A DNA stretch of 64,000 bases from Rhizobium sp. NLR16a (GTDB lineage: Bacteria; Pseudomonadota; Alphaproteobacteria; Rhizobiales; Rhizobiaceae). Both the position numbers and the translations under genes were made by a program. Where the stretch lies: positions 1,451,501 to 1,515,500 of the forward strand of contig NZ_CP072865.1 of NCBI RefSeq assembly GCF_017948245.1, written 5' to 3'. Of the stretch, positions 25,882 to 36,092 are shown in pieces. A model generated the notes under the pieces. The model was not told the DNA's origin. It did not search any database and worked only from the letters and a program-made list of their open reading frames with translations. How positions within the stretch are numbered: position 1 is the first letter of the stretch; each line of letters begins with the position of its first letter.

Positions 25882-27306
25882 ATGCAGAACTCCGATGCGG
25901 TTTGGGAAATAGTCGAGAGAAAGAGCGCGTCGTTCTTCGAGTTGAGTGATCGCATCTGGGATATTCCCGAGACCAATTACCTCGAATATCAGTCCGCCGA
26001 AGAGCACGCCCGCATGCTGGAAAGGGAAGGCTTTCGTGTCGAGCGCGGCATTGCCGGTCTGCCGACAGCAGTCATGGGAGAGGCAGGCGAGGGTGGCCCG
26101 GTCATTGCAATTCTTGGCGAGTTCGACGCGCTGCCGGGACTGAGCCAGGAGGCCGGTATTGCCGAGCAGCGCCCCTTGGTCGACGGCGGCAATGGTCATG
26201 GCTGTGGCCATAACATGCTCGGAGCCGGATCCATGCTCGCTGCCGCCGCGGTCAAGGATTTCCTGGCCGAAAGCGGCTTGAAGGGAAGGGTGCGCTATTA
26301 CGGATGCCCGGCCGAGGAAGGCGGCTCTTCGAAGGGCTTCATGGTGCGCGCCGGCGTTTTCAACGACGTCGATATCGCGATCTCCTGGCATCCGGCAGCC
26401 TTTGCCGGGGTCAATAACCCCATTTCGCTCGCCTGCAATGAGATCAATTTCCATTTTTCGGGCCGCGCATCGCATGCCTCCGCCACACCGCATCTCGGCC
26501 GTAGCGCTCTCGATGCGGTGGAGCTTATGAATGTCGGCGTCAACTATATGCGCGAGCACATGCCTTCGACCGCGCGCATCCACTATGCTATCACTGATGC
26601 GGGCGGCGGGGCGCCTAACGTCGTGCAGGCGCGCGCGACGGTACGCTATCTCGTCCGCGCGAGGACCTTGCCGGAACTCCTGTCTCTGGTCGCCCGCGTC
26701 AAGAAGGTTGCCGAAGGTGCGGCTCTGATGACCGAGACGGCCGTCCGCAGTGAAATCGTCAGCGGCGACGCCAACCTCGTCGGCAATACACCACTCGAAG
26801 AATGCATGTTCTCGCATCTGCAGCGCCTTGGCCCGCCCGTGTTCGATGACGCGGATCGAGAAATGGCCCGCAAGTTCCAGCAGACCTTCAATGCAGAGGA
26901 TATCGCAGCGTCCTATGGTCGTTTCGCGCTGAAACCGAAGGAGGACCAGCCGCTCTGCGAGGAGATTTTTCCGTTGAATGCCGGTGACGGCACATTGGTC
27001 GGTTCCACCGATGTCGGGACCGTCAGCTGGGTGGTGCCGACCGTGCAGATGCGAGGAGCTACCTATGCTGTCGGAACGCCAGGACATTCCTGGCAGCTGG
27101 TTGCGCAAGGGAAGCTGCCGGCTGCCCACAAGGGAACCGAACACGCGGCCAAGGTGATGGCGAGCACGGCCGCCGATCTCATCGGTAACCCCGGATTGAT
27201 CGAAGCTGCCAAGGCCGATCACAGGGCGCGTCTGGAGCGTACGCCTTTCATCAATCCGATCCCGGATGACGTTGAGCCGCCATTGCCGGAGCAGGCTGAT
27301 GCCTAA
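25882..27306 (+). CDS. M20 family amidohydrolase (AbgB-like)
   Basis: A 474-residue zinc aminoacylase/carboxypeptidase of the M20 family. Metal-binding motifs are GEFDALPG and GHGCGHNMLG (about residues 108-117), then the EEGGSSKGFMVRAG segment, with the dimerisation lid ASATPHLGRSALDAVELMN. The sequence style is closest to AbgB-type aminobenzoyl-glutamate or indole-acyl amino acid hydrolases. It should cut an amide bond in the cytoplasm to release an amino acid. It is divergent from the GntR regulator, with a palindrome between them, and overlaps the next ORF by eight bases. Confidence 0.9.
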   Translation: MQNSDAVWEIVERKSASFFELSDRIWDIPETNYLEYQSAEEHARMLEREGFRVERGIAGLPTAVMGEAGEGGPVIAILGEFDALPGLSQEAGIAEQRPLVDGGNGHGCGHNMLGAGSMLAAAAVKDFLAESGLKGRVRYYGCPAEEGGSSKGFMVRAGVFNDVDIAISWHPAAFAGVNNPISLACNEINFHFSGRASHASATPHLGRSALDAVELMNVGVNYMREHMPSTARIHYAITDAGGGAPNVVQARATVRYLVRARTLPELLSLVARVKKVAEGAALMTETAVRSEIVSGDANLVGNTPLEECMFSHLQRLGPPVFDDADREMARKFQQTFNAEDIAASYGRFALKPKEDQPLCEEIFPLNAGDGTLVGSTDVGTVSWVVPTVQMRGATYAVGTPGHSWQLVAQGKLPAAHKGTEHAAKVMASTAADLIGNPGLIEAAKADHRARLERTPFINPIPDDVEPPLPEQADA

Positions 27307-27610
27307 CCAGGACTTGCAGCCCGATCGTGAACGCCTGACAGCGCTTATCCGCGAGTTTGCCCGTCGGGTGAAATTGTCCGGAACGCGGGAGGAGCTCGAG
27401 AGCTTTCTGCATCTGAAGGACCGGCCGGTGTCTCCTCTGCCGATGCTCGGCGAACGGCCGAATTTGAACGACAAGTCCAAGGCCGATCCGGTGATTGCCG
27501 GAATCGGCGAAGCCCTCAAAGGCAAGACGGTCGGCGTCGTTCAGTCGACCAGCCACGCTATGACAATGTCAGTTCCTGCAAAAACATGCTCTTCCGGGGC
27601 AGCAACATGA
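27299..27610 (+). pseudogene. Chimeric remnant ORF between amidohydrolase and permease
   Basis: A 103-residue ORF whose parts do not form one recognisable family. The N-terminal REFARRVKLSGTREELESF resembles the start of M28-type peptidases in rhizobia. The later ALKGKTVGVVQSTSHA resembles an internal segment of polar amino-acid binding proteins, like ALKQLEPLLKGKTIGVQTA in the binding protein downstream. It overlaps the amidohydrolase by eight bases and the permease by four (ATGA). It looks like a remnant of a deletion that joined two genes, kept in frame for translational coupling. A real small protein cannot be excluded. Confidence 0.45.
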
Positions 27611-28326
27611 GCCAGCCTGGTTTTTTCGAGCTTGCCGGCTTCGGTCCGGATGGCTGGGGCCATGCTCTTCTAGCCGGAGCGTGGATGACCATCCTTGTTG
27701 CAATCGCCGGCTATGCCGTCGGCGCCTGTATTGGGACGCTTGGGGCATGGGCCAAGATTGCAGGTAACGGCTTTGCTCGCGCAGTCGCCGACGCTTATAC
27801 AACGGTGCTGCGGGGCATTCCCGATCTGCTGGTCATCTATCTCTTCTATTTCGGCGGTAGCGCCGTGGTTACGGCGGTGGGCCGGCTTTTCGGCGCCGAA
27901 GGTTTCCTCGGCTTTCCGGGCTTTCTTGCCGGCTCCCTCGCCGTGGGCGTCACCTCCGGCGCTCAGTTCACGGAAGTGCTGCGAGGTGGTTTCAAGGCGG
28001 TCCATCCGGGTGAGATCGAGGCGGCTATCGCCTGCGGCATGCCGCGCTGGCTTCGTCTGCGGCGGATCGTTGCGCCGCTGACCCTACGTCACGCGCTTCC
28101 CGGTCTCGGCAATGTCTGGCAGGTCGTCCTGAAGGAGTCGGCACTGGTATCGATCACCGGTGTTGCCGAGCTCCTGCGCCAGGCCCAGGTCGGCGCGGGG
28201 TCGACCGGGCTTCCATTCGATTTCTACCTGATGGCCGGCGCGATCTACCTGATGATCTCGACAGTTTCGAGCCTCGTCATCCGGCAGGCGGAGCGGCGCC
28301 TGTCGCGCGGCGTGAGGAGGGCGTGA
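27607..28326 (+). CDS. Polar amino-acid ABC transporter permease (HisQ-like)
   Basis: A 239-residue inner-membrane permease with about five helices and the EAA loop (EIEAAIACGMPRWLRLRRIVAPLT, about residues 130-155). It forms one half of the channel with the next gene. The ATG at 27607 overlaps the previous stop (ATGA); a TTG further upstream is in frame but lies within the preceding ORF. The FRGIPDLLVIYLFYFGG pattern (TVLRGIPDLL) is typical of HisQ/OccQ permeases. Confidence 0.92.
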   Translation: MSQPGFFELAGFGPDGWGHALLAGAWMTILVAIAGYAVGACIGTLGAWAKIAGNGFARAVADAYTTVLRGIPDLLVIYLFYFGGSAVVTAVGRLFGAEGFLGFPGFLAGSLAVGVTSGAQFTEVLRGGFKAVHPGEIEAAIACGMPRWLRLRRIVAPLTLRHALPGLGNVWQVVLKESALVSITGVAELLRQAQVGAGSTGLPFDFYLMAGAIYLMISTVSSLVIRQAERRLSRGVRRA

Positions 28327-29066
28327 TGGACTGGCCCTTTCTCCAGGAAACATTTCTGAGCCTGGTCTTCGCAATTCCGCTGACGCTCGAGCTTGCCGTG
28401 ACGTCGATCTGCCTTGGGGCCATTCTGGCGATGCTGCTGGCGCTTGCCCGCCTCTCCTGTGTGGCAGCGCTGGACTGGTTCGCGCGGCTCTATGTCTTTG
28501 TCTTCCGCGGCACGCCGCTCTTGGTGCAGATATTTCTCATCTATTATGGTCTCGGTCAGTTTCCAGCCATACGGCACAGCGTCTTCTGGCCGTTTCTCCG
28601 CGATCCTTACTGGTGCGCGGTTCTGGCGCTGACCTTGAATACCGCGGCCTACGCCAGCGAGATCATTCGCGGCGGCATGCTCTCGGTACCGCACGGTCAA
28701 GTCGAGGCTGCCCGCGCCTGCGGCATGAACCGTTTTCTGATGTTTCGCCGGATCGTCCTGCCGCTGGCAATCCGACAGGCATTGCCCGGATACGGCAACG
28801 AGATGATCTCGATGGTCAAGGCGACATCGCTTGCCTCGATCATTACGCTGATGGAGGTAACCGGAGTTGCCGCGAAGATCATCTCCGAGACCTACCGGGC
28901 AATCGAGGTCTTCGTTGTCTCCGGGGCCATCTATCTCGCCCTCAATTTCTTGCTGACGCGTCTCATTCAATTCGCCGAGTACAGGCTTAGCCCGCATTTG
29001 CGCGCGCCTCCTCCCGTCAACCGAGAGAATGCCGTTGTGGCGACCCCTGCAGGAGAACATCGATGA
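28326..29066 (+). CDS. Polar amino-acid ABC transporter permease (HisM-like)
   Basis: A 246-residue permease. It has the [21 protein letters not shown] helix-loop, and the EAA loop [25 protein letters not shown] in the middle. It pairs with the preceding permease. The start codon overlaps the previous stop (TGATG), so the two are coupled. Sequence is closest to the HisM/OccM group, which serve basic amino acids or opine-like compounds; the true substrate is unknown. Confidence 0.92.
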   Translation: MDWPFLQETFLSLVFAIPLTLELAVTSICLGAILAMLLALARLSCVAALDWFARLYVFVFRGTPLLVQIFLIYYGLGQFPAIRHSVFWPFLRDPYWCAVLALTLNTAAYASEIIRGGMLSVPHGQVEAARACGMNRFLMFRRIVLPLAIRQALPGYGNEMISMVKATSLASIITLMEVTGVAAKIISETYRAIEVFVVSGAIYLALNFLLTRLIQFAEYRLSPHLRAPPPVNRENAVVATPAGEHR

Positions 29067-29830
29067 CAACTACACCGATCGCCCTCAGCGTGCGCGACAT
29101 GCACAAGAGCTTCGGGCCTGTACAAGTCATCAAGGGCATCTCCCTTGATGCTTTGGAAGGCGATGTCGTCTCCATTGTCGGTTCGTCCGGCTCCGGGAAA
29201 TCGACGTTCCTGCGTTGCATCAATCTGCTGGAAACGCCGGATTCCGGTGAAGTGACCGTTGCCGGCGAAACGATCTCGATGCAGCGCAGTGCCGGAGGCG
29301 CACACCGGGCGACGGATCGATGGCAGGTCGACCGTATCCGCTCTCAGCTCGGCATGGTGTTCCAGAGTTTCAATCTCTGGTCTCACAAGACGGTCCTGGA
29401 AAACCTTATCGAGGCGCCGATCCATGTTCAGCGCCGTTCACGCGCCGAATGCATCGAGGAAGCTGAAGCTTTGCTCGCTAAAGTCGGCATCGCCGATAAA
29501 CGCAATTGCTATCCCGCTCATCTTTCCGGCGGCCAGCAGCAGCGCGCCGCCATTGCCCGCGCGCTCGCCATGCATCCAAAGGTGATGCTCTTCGATGAGC
29601 CGACATCGGCGCTCGATCCGGAGCTTGTGGGAGAGGTTCTGCGCGTCATGCGCGCCTTGGCAGAGGAAGGGCGCACCATGCTGGTCGTCACACATGAGAT
29701 GGGATTTGCGCGCGACGTCTCCAGCCGCGTTGTCTTTTTACACAAGGGTCTGGTCGAGGAAGAGGGCAAACCTCAGGATGTCTTCTCGAATTCGAAGTCG
29801 GAGCGCTTCCGCCAGTTCATCAATCAATAG
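29063..29830 (+). CDS. Polar amino-acid ABC transporter ATPase (HisP-like)
   Basis: A 255-residue ATPase with Walker [10 protein letters not shown] (about residues 37-45), Q-loop [12 protein letters not shown], signature [15 protein letters not shown], Walker [15 protein letters not shown] and switch VTHEMGFAR. The insertion after the first strands (about residues 70-95) fits the HisP/OccP group. Its ATG overlaps the permease stop (ATGA), so the transporter genes are translationally coupled. It powers import together with the two permeases and the binding protein that follows. Confidence 0.95.
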   Translation: MTTTPIALSVRDMHKSFGPVQVIKGISLDALEGDVVSIVGSSGSGKSTFLRCINLLETPDSGEVTVAGETISMQRSAGGAHRATDRWQVDRIRSQLGMVFQSFNLWSHKTVLENLIEAPIHVQRRSRAECIEEAEALLAKVGIADKRNCYPAHLSGGQQQRAAIARALAMHPKVMLFDEPTSALDPELVGEVLRVMRALAEEGRTMLVVTHEMGFARDVSSRVVFLHKGLVEEEGKPQDVFSNSKSERFRQFINQ

Positions 29831-29864
29831 TTCATCAGGCTCAATCAAGAAGGGGAACTCAAGT

Positions 29865-30722
29865 ATGAAATACCTGACCGCAATCATGGCCGCGATCACT
29901 ATGGTCGCCACCTTAGCCGTTTCCACGGCGGCACGCACCGAGGAGAAGAACTGGACACATGTGACGATTGCGACCGAGGGGGCGTTTCGGCCGTGGAACT
30001 TCACCAAGGCAGACGGTAGCCTGGATGGTTACGAAATCGAGCTGATCAAGTATTTTTGCGCCCATATGAAGGTCGAATGCACGACCGTGATCCAGCCTTT
30101 TGACGGTATGATCCCGGCCCTGAATGCCGGAAAGTTCGACGCAATCATTTCGGGGATGTCTGCAACCGCCAAGCGTGAGGAGGTCATTGCCTTCAGTGAT
30201 TCCTACGGCACGACCGGGCAGACCTTTGCGACATTGAAAGACTCCCCGCTTGCCACTCTGCCTTTGAAGGGCAAGGTGTTTTCGCTCGCAACGGACGAGG
30301 CCGGCGCTGTCGCTGCGCTGAAGCAGCTCGAGCCGTTGCTCAAGGGCAAGACAATCGGCGTGCAGACTGCATCGATCGCCGCGACCTTCCTCGACAAATA
30401 TTTGAAGGGCGTCGTCGATATCCGTGAGTACAAGACGACGGAACAGCACGATCTCGATCTGAAGGCCGGTCGTATCGACCTCGTCATGGCGTCGATGGCA
30501 TATCTCTCGACAGCGGCGGCAAAGCCGGGCAACGAGGACTTGATCGTCACAGGCCCTCGTTTCCAGGGCGGCATGCTCGGGCGAGGCAGCTCGGTTGGTT
30601 TGCGTAAGGAGGATATCAAACTGAAAGCCATGTTCAATGACGCGATCGCAGCAGCCAAGGCGGACGGCACGATCGTCAAGCTATCGCAGAAGTGGTTCGG
30701 CTTTGACGTAACGCCGAGGTAA
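29865..30722 (+). CDS. Periplasmic amino-acid binding protein
   Basis: A 285-residue type II solute-binding protein with a signal peptide (MKYLTAIMAAITMVATLAV, cleavage near the AART site). The fold markers are TEGAFRPWNFTKADGSLDGYEIEL, FDGMIPALNAGKFDAIISGMS, the LKGKTIGVQTASIA hinge segment and DLVMASMAYL. It delivers a polar amino acid or derivative to the permeases encoded just upstream. The ATG at 29865 has AAGGGGAA upstream; the frame is open earlier but overlaps the ATPase gene. Confidence 0.93.
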   Translation: MKYLTAIMAAITMVATLAVSTAARTEEKNWTHVTIATEGAFRPWNFTKADGSLDGYEIELIKYFCAHMKVECTTVIQPFDGMIPALNAGKFDAIISGMSATAKREEVIAFSDSYGTTGQTFATLKDSPLATLPLKGKVFSLATDEAGAVAALKQLEPLLKGKTIGVQTASIAATFLDKYLKGVVDIREYKTTEQHDLDLKAGRIDLVMASMAYLSTAAAKPGNEDLIVTGPRFQGGMLGRGSSVGLRKEDIKLKAMFNDAIAAAKADGTIVKLSQKWFGFDVTPR

Positions 30723-30737
30723 AACGCGGCAGGATGC

Positions 30738-30770
30738 CAGCACTTGCGAAATATCTCGGCGAGTGCTGGT
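30738..30770. terminator. Hairpin between the importer operon and maeB
   Basis: CCAGCACTTGC pairs with GCGAGTGCTGG (one G-U pair) around an 11-base loop, between the stops of two convergent genes. There is no good T-run on either side, so termination may be weak or the hairpin may serve to stabilise 3' ends. Confidence 0.5.
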
Positions 30771-30801
30771 TATCCGTGAATCTCCTGGTCGCAAAGCCGG
30801 C

Positions 30802-33114
30802 TTATGCCGGCTGCGATGCCTCGACGACGGCGAGTGCGGCCATGTTGACGACGCCGCGGGAAGTGACCGAGGGAGCAAGAATGTGAGCGGGCAGGGCGGC
30901 GCCGAGCAGGATCGGGCCGACATGCAGTCCGTCTGTCATCGACTTCACCACGCCGAAGGTAATGTTGGCGGCGTCGAGGTTCGGGAAGACGAGCAAGTTC
31001 GCCTCGTCATGCAGCGTCGTATCCGGCATGACCCGCTTGCGCAGCGCTTCGGTGATGGCGCTTTCGCCGTGCATTTCGCCGTCGACTTCAAGATCGGGCG
31101 CGGTTTCACGAATGAGTTGCAGGGCGTTGCGCATCTTGGTCGCACTTTCGGATTCGCGCGAGCCGAAATTGGAATGCGAGACGAGGGCGGCGCGCGGCGT
31201 GATGCCGAAGCGGCGAATTTCCTCGGCCGCCATCACCGTAGCCTCGGCGACCTCTTCTGCGCTCGGGTTGAAGGTCACGTAAGTGTCGGTGAAGAAGGTG
31301 GCGCCGCGCTGCGAGATCATCAAGCTGAGGGCCGAGAAATCGCGGACATTCTTGCGCTTGCCGATGATCTGGCGGACGTCGCGGAGGTGCTTTTCGTAGC
31401 GGCCTTCCAGGCCGCAGATCAGCGCATCGGCCTCGCCGCGCCTCAGCGCCAGCGCGCCAATGACGGTCGTGTTGGTGCGCACGATGGTGCGGGCGGCTTC
31501 CGGAATGACGCCGCGGCGGCCGACGAGCGAGAAATAGAGATCGACATATTCGCGGAAGCGCGGATCGTCTTCCGGGTTGATGACCTCGAAATCCTGCAGT
31601 GGCCGGATGCGCAGACCGTAGCGCTTGAGGCGTGTCTCGATGACCTGCGGGCGGCCGATCAGAATCGGTTTGGCCAAGCCTTCCTCAAGCAGCACCTGGG
31701 CGGCGCGCAGCACGCGCTCATCCTCGCCTTCGGAGAAGATGACGCGCTTGCGCTCGGCGGCCTTTGCCGCAGTGAAGATCGGCTTCATGACGAAGCCGGA
31801 GCGGAAGACGAAGCGGTTCAACTGATCGAGGTAGGCGTCGAAATCCTGGATCGGGCGGCGCGCGACGCCGCTCTGTTCGGCGGCCTTGGCGACGGCAGGG
31901 GCGATGCGCAGGATGAGGCGCGGATCGAAGGGGGAAGGGATCAGATAGTCGGGGCCGAAGACCGGGGTCTCGCCGGAATAGGCGCGAGCAGCGACATCGG
32001 AGGGTTCTTCGCGGGCAAGCGCTGCGATGGCGCGCACGGCGGCCATCTTCATTTCCTCGTTGATCGTCTCGGCGCCGCAATCGAGCGCGCCGCGGAAGAT
32101 GTAGGGGAAGCAGAGGACGTTGTTGACCTGGTTGGCGAAGTCCGAGCGGCCGGTGCAGATCATTGCGTCGGGGCGGGCAGCGCGGGCGAGATCCGGCATG
32201 ATCTCCGGCGTGGGATTGGCGAGCGCCATGATCAGCGGCTTGTCGGCCATCTGCGCCAGCAGCTCCGGCTTCAGGACGCCGGCGGCCGAGAGACCGAGGA
32301 AGACATCGGCGCCGCCGATATTTTCGGCGAGCGTGCGCGTGTCGCTCTTCTGGGCATAGACGGACTTCCATTCGTCCATCAGTTCGGTGCGGCCCTCATA
32401 GACGAGGCCTTCGATATCGTGGACCCAGATATTTTCGCGCTTGGCGCCGAGCGTCACCAGCAGATTGAGGCAAGCAAGGGCGGCCGCACCCGCGCCCGAG
32501 GCGACGATCTTGACGTTATCGATCGCCTTGCCGGCGAGTTCCAGCCCGTTCAGGATCGCGGCGGCAACGATGATCGCGGTGCCGTGCTGGTCGTCGTGGA
32601 AGACCGGGATTTTCATCTTCTCGCGCAGGCGCCGCTCGACCTCGAAACATTCCGGCGCCTTGATGTCTTCAAGGTTGATGCCGCCGAAGGTCGGCTCCAG
32701 CGAGGAAACGGTCGAGACCATCTGTTCGACGCTCGCGGCGTCGATCTCGATGTCGAAGACGTCGATACCGGCGAATTTCTTGAAGAGCACGGCCTTGCCC
32801 TCCATGACCGGCTTCGAAGCCAGCGGCCCGATATTGCCGAGTCCGAGCACGGCGGTGCCGTTGGAAATCACGGCGACGAGATTGGCGCGCGAGGTATATT
32901 CGGCTGCCATTTCCGGGTTGTCCCGGATGGCAAGGCAGGGGGCGGCGACACCCGGCGAATAGGCGAGCGCGAGATCGCGCTGGTTACCGAGCGGCTTGGT
33001 CGCCTGGATCTCCAGCTTGCCGGGGCGGGGATAGCGATGGAAGAAGAGCGCCTGCTCGTCGAGATCGCCGCCCGGCAGGTTCTTGTCCGTCTTGGATTTA
33101 TCCTGGTGATCCAT
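30802..33114 (-). CDS. maeB: NADP-dependent malic enzyme with phosphotransacetylase-like tail
   Basis: A 770-residue enzyme that decarboxylates malate to pyruvate. The N-terminal malic domain has [15 protein letters not shown] (about residues 46-60) and the [16 protein letters not shown] active-site region. The NAD(P) domain has [13 protein letters not shown] (about 195). From about 430 the C-terminal half is a phosphate-acetyltransferase-like domain that regulates but does not transfer acetyl groups in studied rhizobial enzymes. In rhizobia two such enzymes exist (NAD- and NADP-dependent). I cannot tell the cofactor from sequence with certainty, so the symbol is tentative. Confidence 0.9.
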   Translation of the reverse strand: MDHQDKSKTDKNLPGGDLDEQALFFHRYPRPGKLEIQATKPLGNQRDLALAYSPGVAAPCLAIRDNPEMAAEYTSRANLVAVISNGTAVLGLGNIGPLASKPVMEGKAVLFKKFAGIDVFDIEIDAASVEQMVSTVSSLEPTFGGINLEDIKAPECFEVERRLREKMKIPVFHDDQHGTAIIVAAAILNGLELAGKAIDNVKIVASGAGAAALACLNLLVTLGAKRENIWVHDIEGLVYEGRTELMDEWKSVYAQKSDTRTLAENIGGADVFLGLSAAGVLKPELLAQMADKPLIMALANPTPEIMPDLARAARPDAMICTGRSDFANQVNNVLCFPYIFRGALDCGAETINEEMKMAAVRAIAALAREEPSDVAARAYSGETPVFGPDYLIPSPFDPRLILRIAPAVAKAAEQSGVARRPIQDFDAYLDQLNRFVFRSGFVMKPIFTAAKAAERKRVIFSEGEDERVLRAAQVLLEEGLAKPILIGRPQVIETRLKRYGLRIRPLQDFEVINPEDDPRFREYVDLYFSLVGRRGVIPEAARTIVRTNTTVIGALALRRGEADALICGLEGRYEKHLRDVRQIIGKRKNVRDFSALSLMISQRGATFFTDTYVTFNPSAEEVAEATVMAAEEIRRFGITPRAALVSHSNFGSRESESATKMRNALQLIRETAPDLEVDGEMHGESAITEALRKRVMPDTTLHDEANLLVFPNLDAANITFGVVKSMTDGLHVGPILLGAALPAHILAPSVTSRGVVNMAALAVVEASQPA

Positions 33115-33354
33115 TGCCGCCTCCGTGCACGTCTTTTTCTGGAGTTCCCTCCATACATCAATCGGATACGGGCGACAGTATGGAAATGAGGGCTGGAAGA
33201 AGTTTTCGCGAGACGGGCGTGTCCCACGACGCCGCAGGCCGGCCGAGTATCGGCATCGCCAGTACTAATCCTTTTGGAAAACTTGTTTGACGCCCCCTGC
33301 GAGCGCAAGATGCTGGCCGCGACGGTGCGGGGCGCCGGTCGCATGGAGGAAATC

Positions 33355-34794
33355 ATGGACAATTTGAACCTCACGACCCTGCAGCGGGGTCAGACGATGG
33401 TCAATGACGTGGCCATGGATGCGTTTGCCGCCGGTTTTCGCGGCAGTCTCCTGACCAGCAACGACGTGAATTACGGCGAGGCGCGGGCGATCTGGAATGC
33501 GATGATCGATCGCCGGCCGGGGCTGATTGCGCGCTGCGCAGGGGCAGCTGATGTCGTGCGCGCGGTGCGTCTTGCGCGCGATAACAATCTGCTCGTTTCG
33601 GTGCGCGGCGGCGGGCACGGCATTGCCGGCAATGCCGTCTGCGAGGGTGGTGTTGTCATCGACCTGTCGCCAATGAAGTCCGTGCGGGTCGATCCCGAGA
33701 CGCGCCGCGCCAGGATCGAGCCGGGCGCTACGCTCGGCGACGTCGACAAGGAAACGATGGCTTTCGGGCTGGTGCTGCCGACCGGCATCAATTCCACGAC
33801 CGGCATAGCCGGCCTGACGCTCGGCGGCGGTTTCGGCTGGCTCACCCGGAAATTCGGGCTAACCCTCGACAATCTGATTTCGGTGGATGTGGTGACGGCC
33901 GATGGCGAACTGGTGAAGGCGAGCGAGACCGAGCGGCCGGACCTGTTCTGGGCCCTGCGCGGCGGCGGCGGCAATTTCGGCGTCGTGACCTCCTTCGAAT
34001 TCCAGCTCAACCCGCTCCATCCCGAAGTTTTCGCCGGACTGGTGGTGCATCCCTTCGCCGATGCGGAAAAAGTTCTCAGAGAGTATCGCGAGGCGCTGGA
34101 AACAGCACCCGACGAGCTGACCTGCTGGGTGGTGATGCGCCAGGCGCCGCCGCTGCCGTTCCTGCCGGCCGAATGGCACGGCAAGGAAATCGTGGTGCTC
34201 GCCATGTGTTATTGCGGGGACATGGCGGCGGGCGAAAAGGCGGCGGCGAGATTGCGTGGGATCGGAAAGCCGATCGCCGACATCGTCGGCCCGATGCCAT
34301 TCATCGGCTGGCAGCAGGCATTCGACCCGCTTCTAACGCCCGGCGCCCGTAACTACTGGAAGAGCCAGGATTTCGCCTCCCTCTCCGATGCGGCGATCGA
34401 GGTTCTCACCAATGCCGTGCGGAAGTTGCCAGGGCCGGAATGCGAAATATTCATCGGCCATGTCGGCGGCGCCGCCGGCCGCGTGCCGACCGAAGCCACA
34501 GCATTTCCACAGCGCAGTTCGCATTTTGTCATGAATGTCCATGCACGCTGGCGGGAATCCGAGATGGACGGAAACTGCATCGGCTGGGCACGCGAACTCT
34601 TTGAGGCAACCAAACCGCATGCTGTGGGTACTGCCTACATCAACTTCATGCCGGAGGACGAGACCGATCGGGTCGAAATGGCTTACGGGGCCAATTATGC
34701 GCGCCTTTCCGAAATCAAGCTGCGCTACGATCCGAACAATCTGTTCCGGATGAACCAGAATGTGAAGCCGATGGCGGCCGTGCGGGCTGCGTGA
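33355..34794 (+). CDS. FAD-linked oxidoreductase with BBE (berberine bridge) domain
   Basis: A 479-residue flavoprotein. The FAD-binding part has VSVRGGGHGIAGNAV (about residues 80-96); its His is the usual covalent flavin attachment site. The later LTLGGGFGWLTRKFGLTLDNL segment is also typical. The C-terminal BBE domain ends with YGANYARLSEIKLRYDPNNLF. Members oxidise sugars, alkaloids or secondary alcohols; no substrate is clear here. The ATG at 33355 has an excellent GGAGGA upstream. There is no signal peptide. It is divergent from maeB. Confidence 0.9.
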   Translation: MDNLNLTTLQRGQTMVNDVAMDAFAAGFRGSLLTSNDVNYGEARAIWNAMIDRRPGLIARCAGAADVVRAVRLARDNNLLVSVRGGGHGIAGNAVCEGGVVIDLSPMKSVRVDPETRRARIEPGATLGDVDKETMAFGLVLPTGINSTTGIAGLTLGGGFGWLTRKFGLTLDNLISVDVVTADGELVKASETERPDLFWALRGGGGNFGVVTSFEFQLNPLHPEVFAGLVVHPFADAEKVLREYREALETAPDELTCWVVMRQAPPLPFLPAEWHGKEIVVLAMCYCGDMAAGEKAAARLRGIGKPIADIVGPMPFIGWQQAFDPLLTPGARNYWKSQDFASLSDAAIEVLTNAVRKLPGPECEIFIGHVGGAAGRVPTEATAFPQRSSHFVMNVHARWRESEMDGNCIGWARELFEATKPHAVGTAYINFMPEDETDRVEMAYGANYARLSEIKLRYDPNNLFRMNQNVKPMAAVRAA

Positions 34795-34996
34795 CGGGCC
34801 GCGACGCGCGTCGGCTCAAGCGGTCTGGTCAGGCACGAGTATTGGACCGATGGAGGCAGGTGATTGGCAAGCCACCAATGTCGACGCTGTACCTCAATTG
34901 GAACGCTTCTTGTCGCAGGAGACAGGCCTTTGCGACAGGTTTGCGAAATTAGGCTGCCGCACTTCAAGCGCTGGCAGCTTTTCGCGGAATTGCGAA

Positions 34997-35878
34997 TTAC
35001 GCGGCAACTGTGGTTGGAGCTGCGGAATTGTTGGAGAACCATACGTCGCGGAAGATCGCGACGGCGCTTTCGTCGGGTTTGCGATCTCTGGTGAGCCAGG
35101 CGGAGCGGATGGTTCGTGCGCCGGTGCGATCCGGGACTCTAAGGCTCTGGCGAGGGTCACTTGCGCCAATGCAGGGAATGAACCAAGCTGGCATTAATGG
35201 CTGCGCCGAGAATTCCGATTGACCTCGAGTGATGAGCATCGTGACGGCAACATCCTCGTTCGGGCGCCAAGGAAAGATCATACGACCGCCTGGACGCAAT
35301 GATTCGAGCCAATGTGCTGGCGGGGCCACAACGCCGGCATTCACGTAGATCACGTCGGATGACGGCAGCGTCAGCACAGTAGCGTCACCATGAGTAACCG
35401 AAACCCCTTCGAAGGGAACGAGGTTCTCACGCGCACGCTCAGCAAGATTGTCATCGATTTCAAAGGCATGCACGCTGCCGTATGGGAGCGTCAACATCGA
35501 GAGCATTGCGGTGTAGTAGCCAGTGCCTGCTCCGATATGGGTCACCACTTCGCCGCGCTGTGGATTCACGCTCCCGAGCCAACCTGCATGCAACAGGGGC
35601 TCGCCGTTGTTGATGCCCTTCGTCCGATCAAGTGCGACCAGCACGTTCTGATTAACATGCACCGGATCGTCGCTCGGAGTTTCAATGTAGCGATGCCGGT
35701 AGGATTTCTTCCAAGGATGGACGGCGATATGCCACGGACCGGGACCAAGGAAGGCTTCGCGGGGTACAAGGTCGAAAATGCGTTCATACCGTTCATCCGG
35801 CGAGCCTGTGGCCGCGGCCATCATCCTTGCGTTTAGCCGACGGACTTCTTGCAGTACGAGACTTGATCTCCTCGTCAT
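34997..35878 (-). CDS. Protein-L-isoaspartate methyltransferase-like protein
   Basis: A 293-residue PCMT-family methyltransferase. The AdoMet motif I is THIGAGTGYYTAML (about residues 112-125), followed by HAFEIDDNLAERARENL and the HGDATVL segment. The N-terminal RMMAAATGSPDERYERIFDLVPREAFLGPGPW region resembles PCMT, but the conserved start motif before motif I differs and the protein is about 70 residues longer than classical Pcm. It may methylate a different substrate. It is convergent with the BBE gene and its GC is slightly below its neighbours. Confidence 0.75.
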   Translation of the reverse strand: MTRRSSLVLQEVRRLNARMMAAATGSPDERYERIFDLVPREAFLGPGPWHIAVHPWKKSYRHRYIETPSDDPVHVNQNVLVALDRTKGINNGEPLLHAGWLGSVNPQRGEVVTHIGAGTGYYTAMLSMLTLPYGSVHAFEIDDNLAERARENLVPFEGVSVTHGDATVLTLPSSDVIYVNAGVVAPPAHWLESLRPGGRMIFPWRPNEDVAVTMLITRGQSEFSAQPLMPAWFIPCIGASDPRQSLRVPDRTGARTIRSAWLTRDRKPDESAVAIFRDVWFSNNSAAPTTVAA

Positions 35879-36092
35879 TTCGACATCTCTCCTTCATCGT
35901 CTCCGAACCGTCATGCGGATGGCAGTGTTGAAATAGAGCTTTCAGAATGTCTCACGAGCTATTTCGGGAAAATGAACCATCTGCAACTCTGTGCCGCAAG
36001 TGAATATGGCACCAATCTCTGCTTGAATTCACATTTGCCTGGGACTGGCCGAACCTCGTGCACATGGATGAGTGCGCGAACTCAGGAACGGT

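Noticed and set aside
25858..27525. A 555-codon minus-strand frame opposite the amidohydrolase
   Set aside because: The plus-strand gene has complete M20 metal motifs, and the minus frame is Arg/His-rich with no domain.
30763..33189. An 808-codon open frame on the plus strand opposite maeB
   Set aside because: It is antisense to a clear malic enzyme, has no recognisable domain, and such long frames arise in high-GC DNA from codon bias.
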